From NCBI RefSeq assembly GCF_028858725.1, contig NC_084773.1, positions 20,902,850-20,966,849 of the forward strand: DNA of 64,000 nt. Reading direction: 5' to 3'. Source of the stretch: Colius striatus (taxonomy: Eukaryota > Chordata > Aves > Coliiformes > Coliidae). Under the pieces are notes generated by a model that was not told where the DNA came from, did no database searches, and was given only the letters and a program-made list of their open reading frames with translations. The position numbers and the translations under genes were made by a program. Within the stretch, counting starts at the first letter, position 1; every line of letters starts with the position of its first letter. This document shows, one piece after another, positions 1-11,570 of this stretch.

Positions 1-3000
1 TCTCCAGGCCAGAGATTGATCGGGGAGGTTGTGACTTGTTAATGACCCGTGATGTCCATCCACATCCCGGTAAATGTGCCTTCCTCCCCTTCGCAGCCGC
101 CGGCCCCGAGCGAGGTGTGTGCAGGGAGAGTGACGGATGCGACTGCCAGTGGGGTTGTGCAATGAAGGAGCAGGATTTCATTTTCTCTCAGCAGCACAGA
201 CACGTATCTGACTCACTCCTTCCCTTCGTGCCATCCAGGGATAAGCAGACACACAAATCTGTCAGGCTTCCCGGAGTCCCCGCCAGGCAGGTGAGAGGGA
301 GGAGGCTGCAGCCGCAGCCATGGGCACCACTGCTTCCTCTTTTACCTTAAAAAGGCAAAACACGGGATGCTTCAGCAAAAGCACAAGCTCTGTGCAGTGA
401 CCTGTGTGCAGTTCTGGTGTGTTCAGTGGGGTTGTCCTTCCCTGGGAGGTGTGGGGAGATGCAAAAAGCAGCAGAGGTGTTTTTCCTGCCTGTAGTGCAG
501 CTGCAGTGCCGTGACTGAGGTGCAGCAGAACCACCCGGCCCGTGGTCACAAGGAGCTGTGGTGTGGGGCAGGGGCTGGCTCAGGGCTTTGGCTCCACGGG
601 CTTTGCCACTTCTTCCCTTCCAGGCTGCAGCAGCTCCTGGCCAGCAGAGGAAACCTGCTGTCTTCCTGCCCTCAAACAGGTCATTCACTGCTGCAGGTTC
701 ATGGCTGCAGTGAAACCTCATCCCCAGCTGCCACAGGCTGACTCTCATTTCCTCTGGCACTACGTTCTTCAATCCTTTTTCTGGTGGCTCTTTCTGCCTT
801 GGATCACTCTGGATGTGTGAACATCCCTGGCCGTGGTGGCCAGGGAGGTGAGGGATGGGGAAAGGCCTCTTCTGGCTGGCAGCAGTTTTGACCTTGCAGA
901 TTTGAGGTTAAAGCCTAAGGGCTTTCCCATTTTGGGCTGAGATCCAGCACCTTGTGGCAACTTGTCAGTGATCTCAAGGAAAAGCTGTGTGAGGGATCTG
1001 CTGAAATGCCCCATTTCAGGTATTTCCCTCAAAGGCTGGATCTCTCTTGAATCACAGAGCTTTATTAACAATTTGTAGACTCCAAAGCAGGGGAAAACCA
1101 CTCCAGAACCTGAACTCAGAATCTCACAATGCCCTTTGGCACCAGCCTGGCTGGTGGGGCAGAGGCAGGGAGCTGGTGGGGCAGGGACCCACTGGAGGAG
1201 GAGGTCCAGGGGGGCCACCACTGAGGTGGGGGATGCTGGGGAAGGAGATTGCTCACTCCCAGATCCAGGACAGGGTGTGAACACATGAAGTGTGTGCTCT
1301 GCTCCGGCCAGTGCTCCTAAAGCCCTGCTGGAGGGTCCTCTGCTTTGGTCTGACGTTCAGAGGTGGTGTAGGTGTGGCAGGGGGCAAAGCAAGGAGGATT
1401 GTTGCGTTTGGGAGTGACTTGTGAGGAACTGGGAGCGTGTAGCCTGGAAAACAGGGACGGAGGAAGGGAGATGTCCCAGGACTGTCAGAGCAAAGGCACT
1501 ATGTGCCGAGGATCCAAGGGGCAGGAACTGCTCAACTGAGCCCAGAGTTTTGGGTCCTACGTGGTGTGGGAGCTTTTTGGCTCTAAAAACTCTTCCCTGA
1601 GCTGCAGCAGAGTTACCAATTCAGTGGCCCTGGCAGGAGGCAGAGTAAGGAGGGGACTGAAGCTGGGGGTTGCCACCTGCCTCCTGCACCCGAGAGCTCC
1701 CTCGGCAGCAGGCTTCAGCGGGACTGCTGCGTGTTAAAGTTTGGCAAGGTGATTATTTTGTCTGTTAAATAAGAACTTTTGTTTGGAGGTGAAAATGAAA
1801 GTGACCTTCCAAAGAAGGAACAAAAAGACTCTACCAATTTTGCTAATAATGGGAAGTCCTGGAGGGGAAGGATCCCCGTGTATTCTCCAATTTGCATGAA
1901 TGGCTGAGCCTGTGGATGAGAACTTTGCTGGCTAATGAAGCAGGTGACGTGCTCATCAAGGCAATGCAAATACCTGCTCCCAAAGCAGAGCCGTGGCCCC
2001 CAGCCTGCCACAATGGCACATTCAAGCCTCGTCCTCAGTTTTTGCAGCAAATTGGCAGAGGGCAGGACAAAGGAGCGGGATTACAGCCTCGGTGCTCGCG
2101 GCGGGGCCTCGCCGTGGGGCGTGTGCTGGAGACCTCCTTACAGAATGGGGTCTTGATTGATACCGTGTTGGGGAAGTCATAATATAGCTCCATGTAACGA
2201 TTCAACTTGCCTCCCAGAATGGGAAATGCTCCTACACACACGCTTAATAGGGTTTTTTAAATTGCCCATTGTATTTCTGAACAAGAGAAACTTATTTGGA
2301 GTGCTTTCCCTTTCACATTTCCAACACAAGCACCTGGAGACGTTGCCGTGTGTGTTCCTCGCACTGCTGCAGACCCAGGCAGCTGCAGCATCTCCCAAAG
2401 CAAGGTGTTGGAGGGATGCCTGTGATGTGTCCCCATGCCAAAACACCCAAAGGAAGCACTGCACCAAGGAGCTGCTGCAGCAGCGCAGGGCACAATGGGG
2501 CCAGAACCCTACCTGTGACTGATGTGGGTGACTCTGTGTTTTAACTGGAGCCTGCCTGGCTCTGAGCCAGGTTCTGTGATAGACGTTGAGTCCTGAACTG
2601 CGAGTTTTCTGTCCCTGAATGGTGAGTGTAACCTTTAGATTCAATGTGGTGCGTTGACTGTTACAGACAGACCCACGTTGGTGTCTTTGGGCTCGGTCAG
2701 CAGGAGATGTTCCTGTTTGGAGTGAAATCAGTGCAAATACTCCACCTGTGTCAAACTGGCATTGTAACTTCAGACAGAAGGAATAACTTGTGGAGAGATG
2801 CCATACTCCTGTGTCCAGCTTTCTTATTTACTACCTTTCCAACCTTCTTTCAGACTAAACACGTTAATGAGATGAATGTCAAAGCCACCCACAATAAACC
2901 GAGTTGTCCCATGCAGTAGGCCCATGTTGATTTGTTTTTAGTAACAGGCAAGGATGCTGGAAAACCCCGATAAAGATTTCATTTTTAACAAAAAGTACCA

Positions 3001-3897
3001 AAAACTCCACCAGTTTTGCATCACAAAGTAGTGGTTAAAGTAAAGATTTGAGTAAAGCAGCATGTCTGTGGTTTTTGTGGGCGGATGCATCTCGGAATGA
3101 CTATCAATCAGTCAGGGGAGATCTGCATGTCATCCCTGCCTATGACAAGCAGAAGCTGCAGTGACAAACATCTTTCCAGCACTGGGCCGTGGCGCTGAGC
3201 CTCGCTCCCCTCCTGCCATCCATAGCAGCAACCTCTTGTCAGCACGTAGCCTTGTCACCCACTGGGGCTTTTTTTTTTTCTCTAAACCAAGGCAAACTGA
3301 GGAAGGAAAGACAAATATGGAGCAGTACTCTCAAGATGCAATCAAACACCGCTGCCAGCGTGCTTAGTCATACAGAAATCCAGCTCCGATAGGCAGAGGG
3401 GAGATGCCAGGCTCAGCAGCTGTATTAGGCCACCTAACCCACTTCTGGCACAGCCTGATGAGTTTTTGTGATGCCCCTCTGCTGCTGTTGTGTGTGTGTG
3501 GGACGCTTGGAAATGAAATTATGTCAGGCTGGGGGTTAGAATAAAAGATGACAACAACTCTTTGACCAAATCAAAGTAACTCTGGGGAAGGCTGAACACA
3601 GATAGAATTGGAATTGCACCTAGAAAAGCCTGTAGGAAGAAACCAGAAAGCACCTACCTCAAAAATGATCATCAGAGGGGAAAAGCACCCTGTGCCCAGC
3701 TGAAGTCACAGTCCCAGGATGCATTTACACTCTGTGTGAAAACAAGCTGATGGTGGGATAAAGGCAGGTGCTTGCTGGAGCACCACACAGCAGGAACAGC
3801 CAGACCTGCTCCACATCAGCCTTTCCATCCAGAGGGGCCATTGTCCTGCAGATCCATCTCTCAGCTTTCTCACTCTTTAGCCCTACTCAGCTGGCTC
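1..3897. other. Non-coding upstream DNA, no gene recognised
   Basis: I see no exon of a known protein here. Open frames are short, overlap on both strands and have compositions typical of translated non-coding DNA. The stretch includes a lower-GC patch at about 1730-2060 with two POU octamers (listed separately) and another AT-richer patch at about 2930-3130. I looked for the C-terminus of ITPR1, the gene I expect upstream in amniotes, and did not find it. Confidence 0.6.
1730..2060. promoter_or_regulatory. Candidate conserved enhancer with two inverted POU octamers
   Basis: This patch is lower in GC than its surroundings and rich in TAAT-type cores. It contains two perfect octamers in opposite orientation: ATTTGCAT at 1890-1897 and ATGCAAAT at 1964-1971. 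Octamers are bound by POU-domain factors. An enhancer role, perhaps for BHLHE40 43 kb away, is inference only; conservation was not tested. Confidence 0.25.
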
Positions 3898-4246
3898 TGC
3901 TCAGGGGAGACACAAGCCCTCTCTGCAACTCCCTGACGGGAGACAGTAGTGAGATGGGGATCTGTTTCTTCTCCCTGGTAACGAGTGAAAGGACAAGAGA
4001 AAACAGTCCCAAGTTGTTCCAGGGGAGGCTGAGGCTGGAGCTGAGGCAGAACTGTTTCCCTGAGAGGGGTGTCACCCCTGTGCCAGGCTGCCCAGGGAGC
4101 TGGGGGAGTGCCCAGCCCTGGAGGGATCCCAAAGCCGTGGTGCTGAGGGCTGTGGGGCAGTGCTGGGCTGGGCAGGGTGAGGGGAGGGCTTAGACTCGAT
4201 GACCTGAAAGGTCTTTTCCAACTGAAGTGTTTCTCTGATTCTATGA
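3898..4246 (+). mobile_element. CR1 LINE fragment, 3' end
   Basis: The sequence follows the 3' portion of avian CR1 elements from memory. It has a GGGGAGAC-type start, the 'gtaacgagtgaaaggacaagag' region near 3979, the 'ccaggctgcccagggagctggggga' region near 4082, and the terminal 'gactcgatgacctgaaaggt' at about 4194. It ends in the diagnostic GATTCTATGA at 4237-4246. It is 5'-truncated, as CR1 copies usually are, and carries no intact reverse transcriptase. It resembles the copy at 37548-37888 more than the other two CR1 fragments. Confidence 0.9.
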
Positions 4247-5839
4247 CACGTGGTCCTTATTCCCTTTTTTCTGACCTTTCTCTCTGTTGTCTCATTTCAG
4301 GAATGACTTTGCAGCTCTCCTTGCCCAGAGTCCTTCCCCTGGCTGGAGATGGTACCCGGTCCCCTGGGGAAGGGCAGAAGCGAAGCCTCTTCCTGGGGGT
4401 TATCGAGACAACAGGTTTGTTTTCACTTTCCTATGCTAGTGCCAAGTAAACACACCGAGCACTAAATCTGAAGGCAGCAAAGAGTGGAATTGTGTATCTG
4501 TTCCATGTTTCAATATCACTCTGAAGATAGTGGAGATGCTGTTCTGATTTCCATTTTTGCCTGTGTCCATAATACCGTTTTCACGCATCAGAGATGGAAA
4601 CACAATCTGTCAAGTCTGTAAGAAACTTTTACTTAGGAATGATGAGAGTAAACATGGTGTACAACTCAGATACAGAATGAGAATATCCCCTCGCTGTTAG
4701 CATACTTGGAAAGGAGTTAAAAATTGCAGCTTGCCTCTGTTTACACACCACGGGAGTTTTCACATCAGTTTAATCACAGGATGATTCATTATTCGTAGAT
4801 CAGAAGAACCATGACAACCCAGTAGCACAACTACCTGCAGGATCTGCATTACAGAGTATCTCCCCGTGGTTCCCGTGTCCAGCCCCATGACTGGGGGTGA
4901 GCTGCCCCACATTTTCCAGAAGAACATCTCCCCGGCATGGTAAGTTTGGTGTCAGCCTTTGCAACATCTGTCAGTAGCTGGACTTAACTGCCTTTATTTC
5001 TAATTTCTGTAGCCACTGAGTGCCATTCAAGTATGAAAGGTCACCTCAGCAGCTGGGAGATGTGCAGAGCACAGTCTGGATTGTGCCTGTTAGATCTGGA
5101 GAGCACTGAGCTATCTAAACCCAAAATGCAGATCCTTGGAAACCCAGACTCACCCTGAAGACAGCCCAAAACCTGTGGCTGCTGTGTGTCTGGAAGAAGC
5201 CAGGACTAGATCTGTGCCAAACCGCCCTCCCCCAGGCACGGCCAGACGCTGATGGGCTGGTCCTGAAGGCTGCTGTGCCTCTGACCCAAAGGTGTGCCTT
5301 TGTGCCTGGCAACGAGGCAGCACCCTTTTCCCTTCCTGAAACCTAGCAAGGGTGAGGAACAGAAGGAAATGGTGGCCTCCAAAACCTGCTCAATGTAAAT
5401 GCTGGGAAGAGAGGTGGAAATGCAGGTTCCTTGCAGTGCCTTTGATGTCGGTGCTATCACGGCTGCTCCTGAGTTTCCTCCTGGCCTCCTGGAGCCAATA
5501 GCACCGGTGCAGAGGACACCTGGGATGGAAGGCCCTGCAGGAGGGGGACATGCCTTGCAGCACCCCACACACAACACACTGTTTTCTGAGGGAATGTTCT
5601 ACCAACTAACAATTAGTCCTCAGTGATGCCAGTGAGAAACGGCCACAGGAACTTTCTGCCAAGGGGCAAGCGGCGGGTGCTGCTGTGTCTGGACAGTGCT
5701 CATTTTGTCAGGCACCAGCCAAGGCTGCAGGCAGTGCCCCGGGGCAAGGAGGCACTGTGGGAAATGCTGAGGGGCCTGGGTAGTCTGAGCAAAGGCAGGT
5801 GGGGCTCAGGGTGAGCAGGGACTTGTGTCAGGCTGTTGG

Positions 5840-5852
5840 TGCTGACTCAGCC
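5840..5852 (+). promoter_or_regulatory. Near-perfect MARE/AP-1 site
   Basis: TGCTGACTCAGCC matches the 13-bp T-MARE consensus TGCTGACTCAGCA at 12 positions. It contains a perfect AP-1 core, TGACTCA, and also fits an antioxidant-response core (TGACNNNGC). Small Maf/NRF2/BACH or Maf/AP-1 dimers bind such sites. Occupancy is unknown. Confidence 0.3.
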
Positions 5853-8279
5853 CATGTCACACACAGCCTCTCTGGCAGTGAGCTGACAGAAAAGCCACAC
5901 CATGTCCTGTGAGTCCCTGCCCAGCTCCCAAATAATCCCTCCAGCTCTGAATACTTATGTATTGCCATCCTTGGGACAATCCTGGTTTGACACCCTGTGG
6001 GCATCCAAGCCCTCAACCGTCCCTCCATGTGAGCTGACCTTTTCAGAGCTAGGATGGGGTCTTTTTGTGGGTCCAGTACTCAGTCTGACAGTATGGTAGG
6101 GAAGAGTCTCGCTCCTTTCCCACATCCCCATCCCGAGCGATCGGAATTGTAAAGCATGCGTGTGAACATCCGCAGTGGTGCCCCCTAAGCTGTCTCTTTG
6201 GGACAGCAGGGTTATCTCAGCCTATGCCAAAACCAAAGCTTGTACAGCAGAAAAATAAAGAGGCAGGATGTTAAATTTTCCTGAATCAAACGCCCAGAGG
6301 TGGTGCGCGGAATCACGCAACAACAAGCCGGGCAGACGGAGTGAATCAGAGGGAGCAGTGACAGCGTGGAGGAGGAAAGCCCAGGTGGCAGCCGGCCAGG
6401 CTGAGGCATTGCTCCTGCTGCGTGCGGCCCTGCAGCACCCTGCCCACCCTCTCAGCCAGAGAGGAACAGCAGCGGGCAGCTGGCGGCCAGCAGCCTCCCT
6501 TTGGGGTGACTCTTCATTGCTGCCGTGTTTGGGCTTGCAGGGGGCAGAGCCGTGATTCAAGGCTGTCACAAATGACGAGGCAGCACCCACGACGAGTAAC
6601 TGTGTATTAACAGATGAGAGATCTGAGGCTGCCACCTCCAGAAAGGAAAAGCACCTGGTTTCAGTTGTGGGTGCCCTGGGGCGCGTGGCTGTGGAGCGGG
6701 CACGGCTCTTCCCCCTCTGGCAGTTCCCTCCCGGCTGCACATGAGGCCGGGGCCTGTCCCCGTGAGCTGCTCACGCTCTGCACAGCTGCTGGCCCGGCTC
6801 CTCACCCTCCTGCACCGTGGTTGTGGAACTATGGGGTGACTGGTGGCTATCAGTGACTGCCCTCTCAGTGCATTCAGCCCTCACTCTGCCATTTGGGGGG
6901 CTGAACTGAGACTTTTAACTCAAAGTCAAGACGTAACCGATATAAACCATCAATCCTGCTTCAGTCGATACAGTGCAGCCTTTTACTGTCCATCCTGATA
7001 AGCGTGTGTGAAGCTTCTGGGAGGGGCCAGCAAAGGAGAAGGCCCTTTGTGCTGTGCTGCTGCTGAGGAGCCTGTCCCTCCACAGCAGCACTGACCGTGA
7101 AGGTTAAATCTGCCACAGCCCGTTGTACCCAGCGGGCCCTGCTTGGCTGGGCTCTGCAGCCCCATCGCCACTGACCCCGTGACAATGAGGTAATGTCTCT
7201 GACTCCCGGGTCAGATAAATGCTGCTCATTTTATAACCACCAGACATGTTACTGAAAAACAGATAGGAAACAAAAAGTCCCATGATCAGTAGAATATAAA
7301 CTCTACTACAGCTGTTACTCCTGCCCTTCATTTGAATGCTCAGGGGCTTTTCTCTCAACACCTACTTAGAGTCAGAGCCCTGGCCCAGCCTCCAGCCAGG
7401 GATGCTTCTCCTCCAGCCTCTCCCTCAGGTGGGGGTGGGAAACTGCCAGGACGATGCAGGAGTAGAAAGATGCCATGGGTAAGAAACAAGGCGGCTGAAG
7501 GTTACATTCTAAACCCCAGTGCCCATGGGATGACGTGCTGCCTAAGCCACCAGACCAAGCCAGACAGCAGGAATGTAAGGCAAGAGCCGTGCCAGGCACC
7601 GACAACCAACAGCCCTCCCCCAGGTTCAAGGGAGTTGGCAAAGCACCTCTGCATGCCACGAGGCAGCGCCAGCCTTAAGGCTGCGGGTTGGAGTCCTGCT
7701 GCTGTGGCCACGCTCTCAGCCCAAAGTCCTTGTTCCCACCTCACTCCCTCTGCCCCGCTGTAGCTCCGGAGCCTTTGAAGATAAATGGCCAAGTGACGCC
7801 AGAGTGACAGTGAGGACTTTGCCCCGCTCCTGAGAGCAGGCAGAGTACCCATGGGACACAGGCAACCACGAGTACGGGCACACGGCAGAGCCACACGACA
7901 CCCATAACCCTCGCCCCAAATCCATCCCTCACCCAAACCCCTCTGAGCGAGGCCACGCCGCTCCCAGGGAGACGGGCAGGGGCGTTGCACACAGAGCTGA
8001 CAGTTGCTTGTGTGCAGAAGGACAGCAGCAGCGCTCCCCACCAGCGCCCCAAGCACCCTCCAGCACCGTTCTGCACGCTGGGCCCTGGGGAAGCCAGGCT
8101 TAGGACCAGCCCAAGCAATGGGTACACGGTTAAAACACAGCCTCTGCAGAGGAACCCCAGCAGGCTGAGAGAAATTAGCTCTTAAATACTCCTCTCCTCC
8201 CCATTGATACACTGCTATTTCACCTCAACTGCACCCTGAGCCGGGTTTGCCCCTGCCCAGGTTTTGACCTGCTCTGCTC

Positions 8280-8640
8280 TGCCTTTCATTTTAACAACTT
8301 GGGGACTTTTTTTTTCTTAAGCTCTTGAAAGACACTGAGAGGAAAAATATTTTTGCTGTTCCTTACCTGGTATTTACAACAATTTAGGCTTTTTAAGTGC
8401 TTAATTTAAATTGTTAATCCTAAAGTGTTTATCTTGCCTTGCTATACTGTCTGCGACATTCCACACAGAACTCAAACGCCACAGGGTGATTTTTTTTTGT
8501 CCTTTTTTCCCTTCCCTCGTGTTAGTTTTCAGGTCACACTTTAAATTAATGGTTTTTTCCCTTCTCTGGCCATGACTCAACAGTGCTCATTTGCATTGGC
8601 CTGACACTTTGCATACAAGCTGCACAGAAGCTACTTAAAC
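8280..8640. promoter_or_regulatory. AT-rich candidate enhancer
   Basis: The patch is AT-rich in an otherwise GC-rich neighbourhood, with TTAATTTAAATTGTTAAT near 8401. It also holds a TEAD-type ACATTCCA at 8456-8463 and a POU octamer ATTTGCAT at 8589-8596. Such composition and motif density are common in vertebrate conserved non-coding elements. Conservation is not tested here. Confidence 0.2.
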
Positions 8641-10959
8641 ACGGAAGGGTCAAACGTTTTGGAGACCTTCTCATCCATTCCTGTGCCACCGCTTTTATGT
8701 GCGTGTTCTGGTGGGAAGGGAGATTCCTGGCGTGGGCTGCTACAGACTGACACCCCGTTTCTCCACATAACCACCACCTCTCTGCACCTGCACCGTTGCC
8801 ACTTGGATTTGCCGTCTCTCGCGCCATCAAAAAGGGTTTCCTGCTCCATACGGAGATGCATGACTTTGATCTGCTTTTTCAGAACCAGAATTGCGATTAG
8901 AAATGTTAAGAGTTTGTCTTCTGTAGATGCGAACGGCTCTAGAGAAGGAGTTTTGTGTCCCTGTGCATCAAGGCTGCTTTGTTCCGGCTGTCTGGCACTC
9001 TTGGCTCTCAGTCACTTTGCTGGTGGGAAGGCGCCGGGGCACCCGCAGAGCGGCTGGTGCCCGACTCCAGGGTGAGTCTGAGCACAGCCTCGTCAGTCCT
9101 GCCTCGTTTCCTTGCACAGCATCACCAATTCTAGTCCCTGCAAACACACCTATTATAAAAAGTGGCTGTCAAGTAGAACTGGTACAATTAAACCAAAATG
9201 CCTTTGGAAAAGTCACTGGCGCTTACCGTAACCCTTCGCTGAAAGGCTTTAAAAGACAGCTTTGATATAAGTATCCCCACGTAGCACTGAACTTCCTCTT
9301 CACAACAGGCATTTACCTCACAAAACCTCTCCAAAAGGAGCTTTCTTAACGCTGCAGTAACAGGGAAAAGCATCAGAGTAACCTCAGCTCTTTACGCCTG
9401 GGTTCAGTGAGCAGTAGGCGGGAGGGGGGCCTCTGTCCAGCACCGCCTGGCAGCCCCAGCAGCAAGGACTGTGCCTGGGAGCAGCGTGAGCTGAGAGCCC
9501 AGCGCCTCCCAGCCCGCTGATGGGCATTTCAAACGGGAAAGGCGCTGGCCATTCCTTCACAAACCCCTCCATGTCCCGGTCGTGTGAAAGCACGGCAGCA
9601 ACCCTTTTCCCTCTTGGCTCGGCACAGCCTGTATGTCTGACTTTAAAGATGACTGTGCCGGGTTTTTGGTGTTCATTTGGTTCTGGTTAACGGGAACAAA
9701 CCGGTTTGAGCTACGTGAGGTACCGTTTTACGGAGAGATGATGTCAAAGCCTCAGTGCTGAACGAGGTTTCCACAAGGCAGAGGTTATAGACGAAGCATC
9801 TTTTATTTAAGAGGTGGAACAAGATTGGGTTTTTTTGTTGCAGGGTTCTGTCGGGGAAATGCAATACCTACAGCAGATTAGCAGGCACTGAATTATCAAC
9901 CCTGAAAGGTTTCTTTCTTAAAGGAAACGAGGCATTGATTGAGCAGCGGTGCTAAATTACCAGCTTCTGCTGAGCCACGCTAATGCATCAGCTGGGGCAC
10001 AGGCAGCAGTTACGACCAGCCCGGGTTGCCACTAATGGACACTGGCACATGGACACGGGGCTGTGGCCATAAATCTCCTGTTAGGTTCCCGATAGACGAG
10101 CCCTACTGCAATATAAGGGCTGAGTCTGGAAAAACCACCCCACCTTTGCAAGCCGGAGTCAGTGGATCAGTTAGACTCCCAAGTAAATGCCATCCTGCTC
10201 TGATAAATAACAAACTGCAGGCACCAGCCTGAGAAACAGGTCCTTTGCATGAATAAGTGAAAAACCTTTACGTAGAAAATTAACTGGAAGGTTTCAAGAA
10301 GCAGGGATGATATTTTCTGCACAGTGAAGCTCTAACTGAACCTTTTTATTGGGAAACTAAAACCAAATGTAATTACAGGGGTAACATTTGAATATTATGC
10401 AAGTGCATGCTCAGGCCTTTGGGAAAGAACAAGGTTTCACATGTTCTTCTATTTTAAATGCCTGCAGCACCTCCCGAAATCTCTGGGGAATGCGCTTAGC
10501 AAAAGGTGAGCTCAACATTTCCAGAGTAACACACTGTGCACGGCTGTACTCGGGAATTAAAGCTGTGCCCGTGCTCAGCACAACCTGCACGTTCTCGGGA
10601 GCCCGGCTGGGTTTGGCAGCGCTGCGATGTGACATTTCCTCCTCTGTGCGCCGTCGGTCAGACGATTCCATGGTTCAGCCACTTCGTAAGATTCAAATGA
10701 AGCCGTGTTTGTTTTCTCTTAGAATGGGTGCAGACGGCTGGGCTGATGGAAAAGCCTGCAGCGGACTCAAGAAGCTGCAGTGCAGCAGTGGCTACCTGCC
10801 TGGTTATTGCCTTATTGTATTCCCCCCCCCATTAAAAAAGGCACCAGACCGACTACCAGAGGTCATCTGAAACCCGCCTGCTCTTCTTTGCCGCCCAGGC
10901 TAACCACATCCTGGCACAACAGCGGCATTTCCCAGGCAGACAACGGGGACTCGCTGGCA

Positions 10960-11570
10960 CAGCCGAGGCCGCCCCGGACGGGTCATGGCAGGGGCCGGGG
11001 TGGAGGTTTTTTCCCCCCTTTTCGCTTCCCTCCAGCAGCAGCCCGGCCCTGCCCCCGGCCCCCCCGCGCCGCCCCCGGGGCGGAGGAACGGGCTGGAAAG
11101 CCCCGCGGCAGCCGGTGCCAGCCGCCATCGGGGGCAGGGAGCGGCAGGAAGGCCGGCGGACACGGGCGGGCTGCGCTGCCCGCGGGGGAGGCCCTGGCTG
11201 CCGGCCCGCCAGCGACACGCCTTGGCCGCCCGCCCGGCCCCGTGCGGCTCAGGCGCGGCCGGGCCGGGCCGGGCCGGGGCCGGGGCCGGGGCGGGGAGGC
11301 GGCGCTGCCCGGCGGGGGCGGCCCCGCGCACGTTCCGCTCCGCATGGCCCGGCCGGGCCCGCCCCGCACGCGGCGCCGCACGCTGAAGCCGCCCGGCCCC
11401 GGCCCTGGCCCCGGGGGTGGCCTGGCGGCGGGGCAGCGCGGCTGGAGCCCTGCCGTGCTTCCAGGAGCCCGTTCAAACCCCTCGTTTGCCGTATGGGCCC
11501 GAGCCCCGCGTCCCGCTGCGGTTGGCGTGCGGGTGGCAGTTACCTCACCCCCATCCCGCCGCCTTCCGCA
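10960..11570. promoter_or_regulatory. Orphan CpG island, candidate promoter
   Basis: About 600 bp of very GC-rich, CpG-dense DNA stands 34 kb upstream of BHLHE40 in CpG-poor surroundings. No known first exon is recognised. On the minus strand a splice-donor-like GAG|GTAACT lies with its GT at 11543-11542, so a minus-strand non-coding transcript starting here is conceivable. Long open frames across it (up to 379 codons) reflect the scarcity of stop codons in GC-rich DNA. It could be a promoter for an unannotated transcript or a poised regulatory CpG island. Confidence 0.6.
11261..11296 (+). repeat. GGGCC-type tract with G-quadruplex potential
   Basis: Seven runs of three or four G are separated by only one or two C inside the orphan CpG island. 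This exceeds the four-run definition of an intramolecular G-quadruplex motif. The unit drifts from GGGCC to GGGGCC, a small tandem expansion. Confidence 0.7.

Larger units (their letters stand above)
4247..10959. other. Non-coding upstream DNA
   Basis: No exon, RNA gene or clear repeat was recognised. A near-perfect Maf recognition element sits at 5840-5852 and an AT-rich, enhancer-like patch at 8280-8640 (both listed separately). Frames between 7502 and 8212 are open on the minus strand, but the locus is GC-rich and several frames overlap, so I do not call a gene. Confidence 0.55.

Noticed and set aside
1..3000. Last exon of ITPR1, expected upstream by synteny
   Set aside because: The C-terminal sequence I would recognise is absent from both strands; it presumably lies outside the window.
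7502..8212. 236-codon minus-strand frame
   Set aside because: Cys/Trp/Gly-rich translation with overlapping frames on the same strand; no domain.
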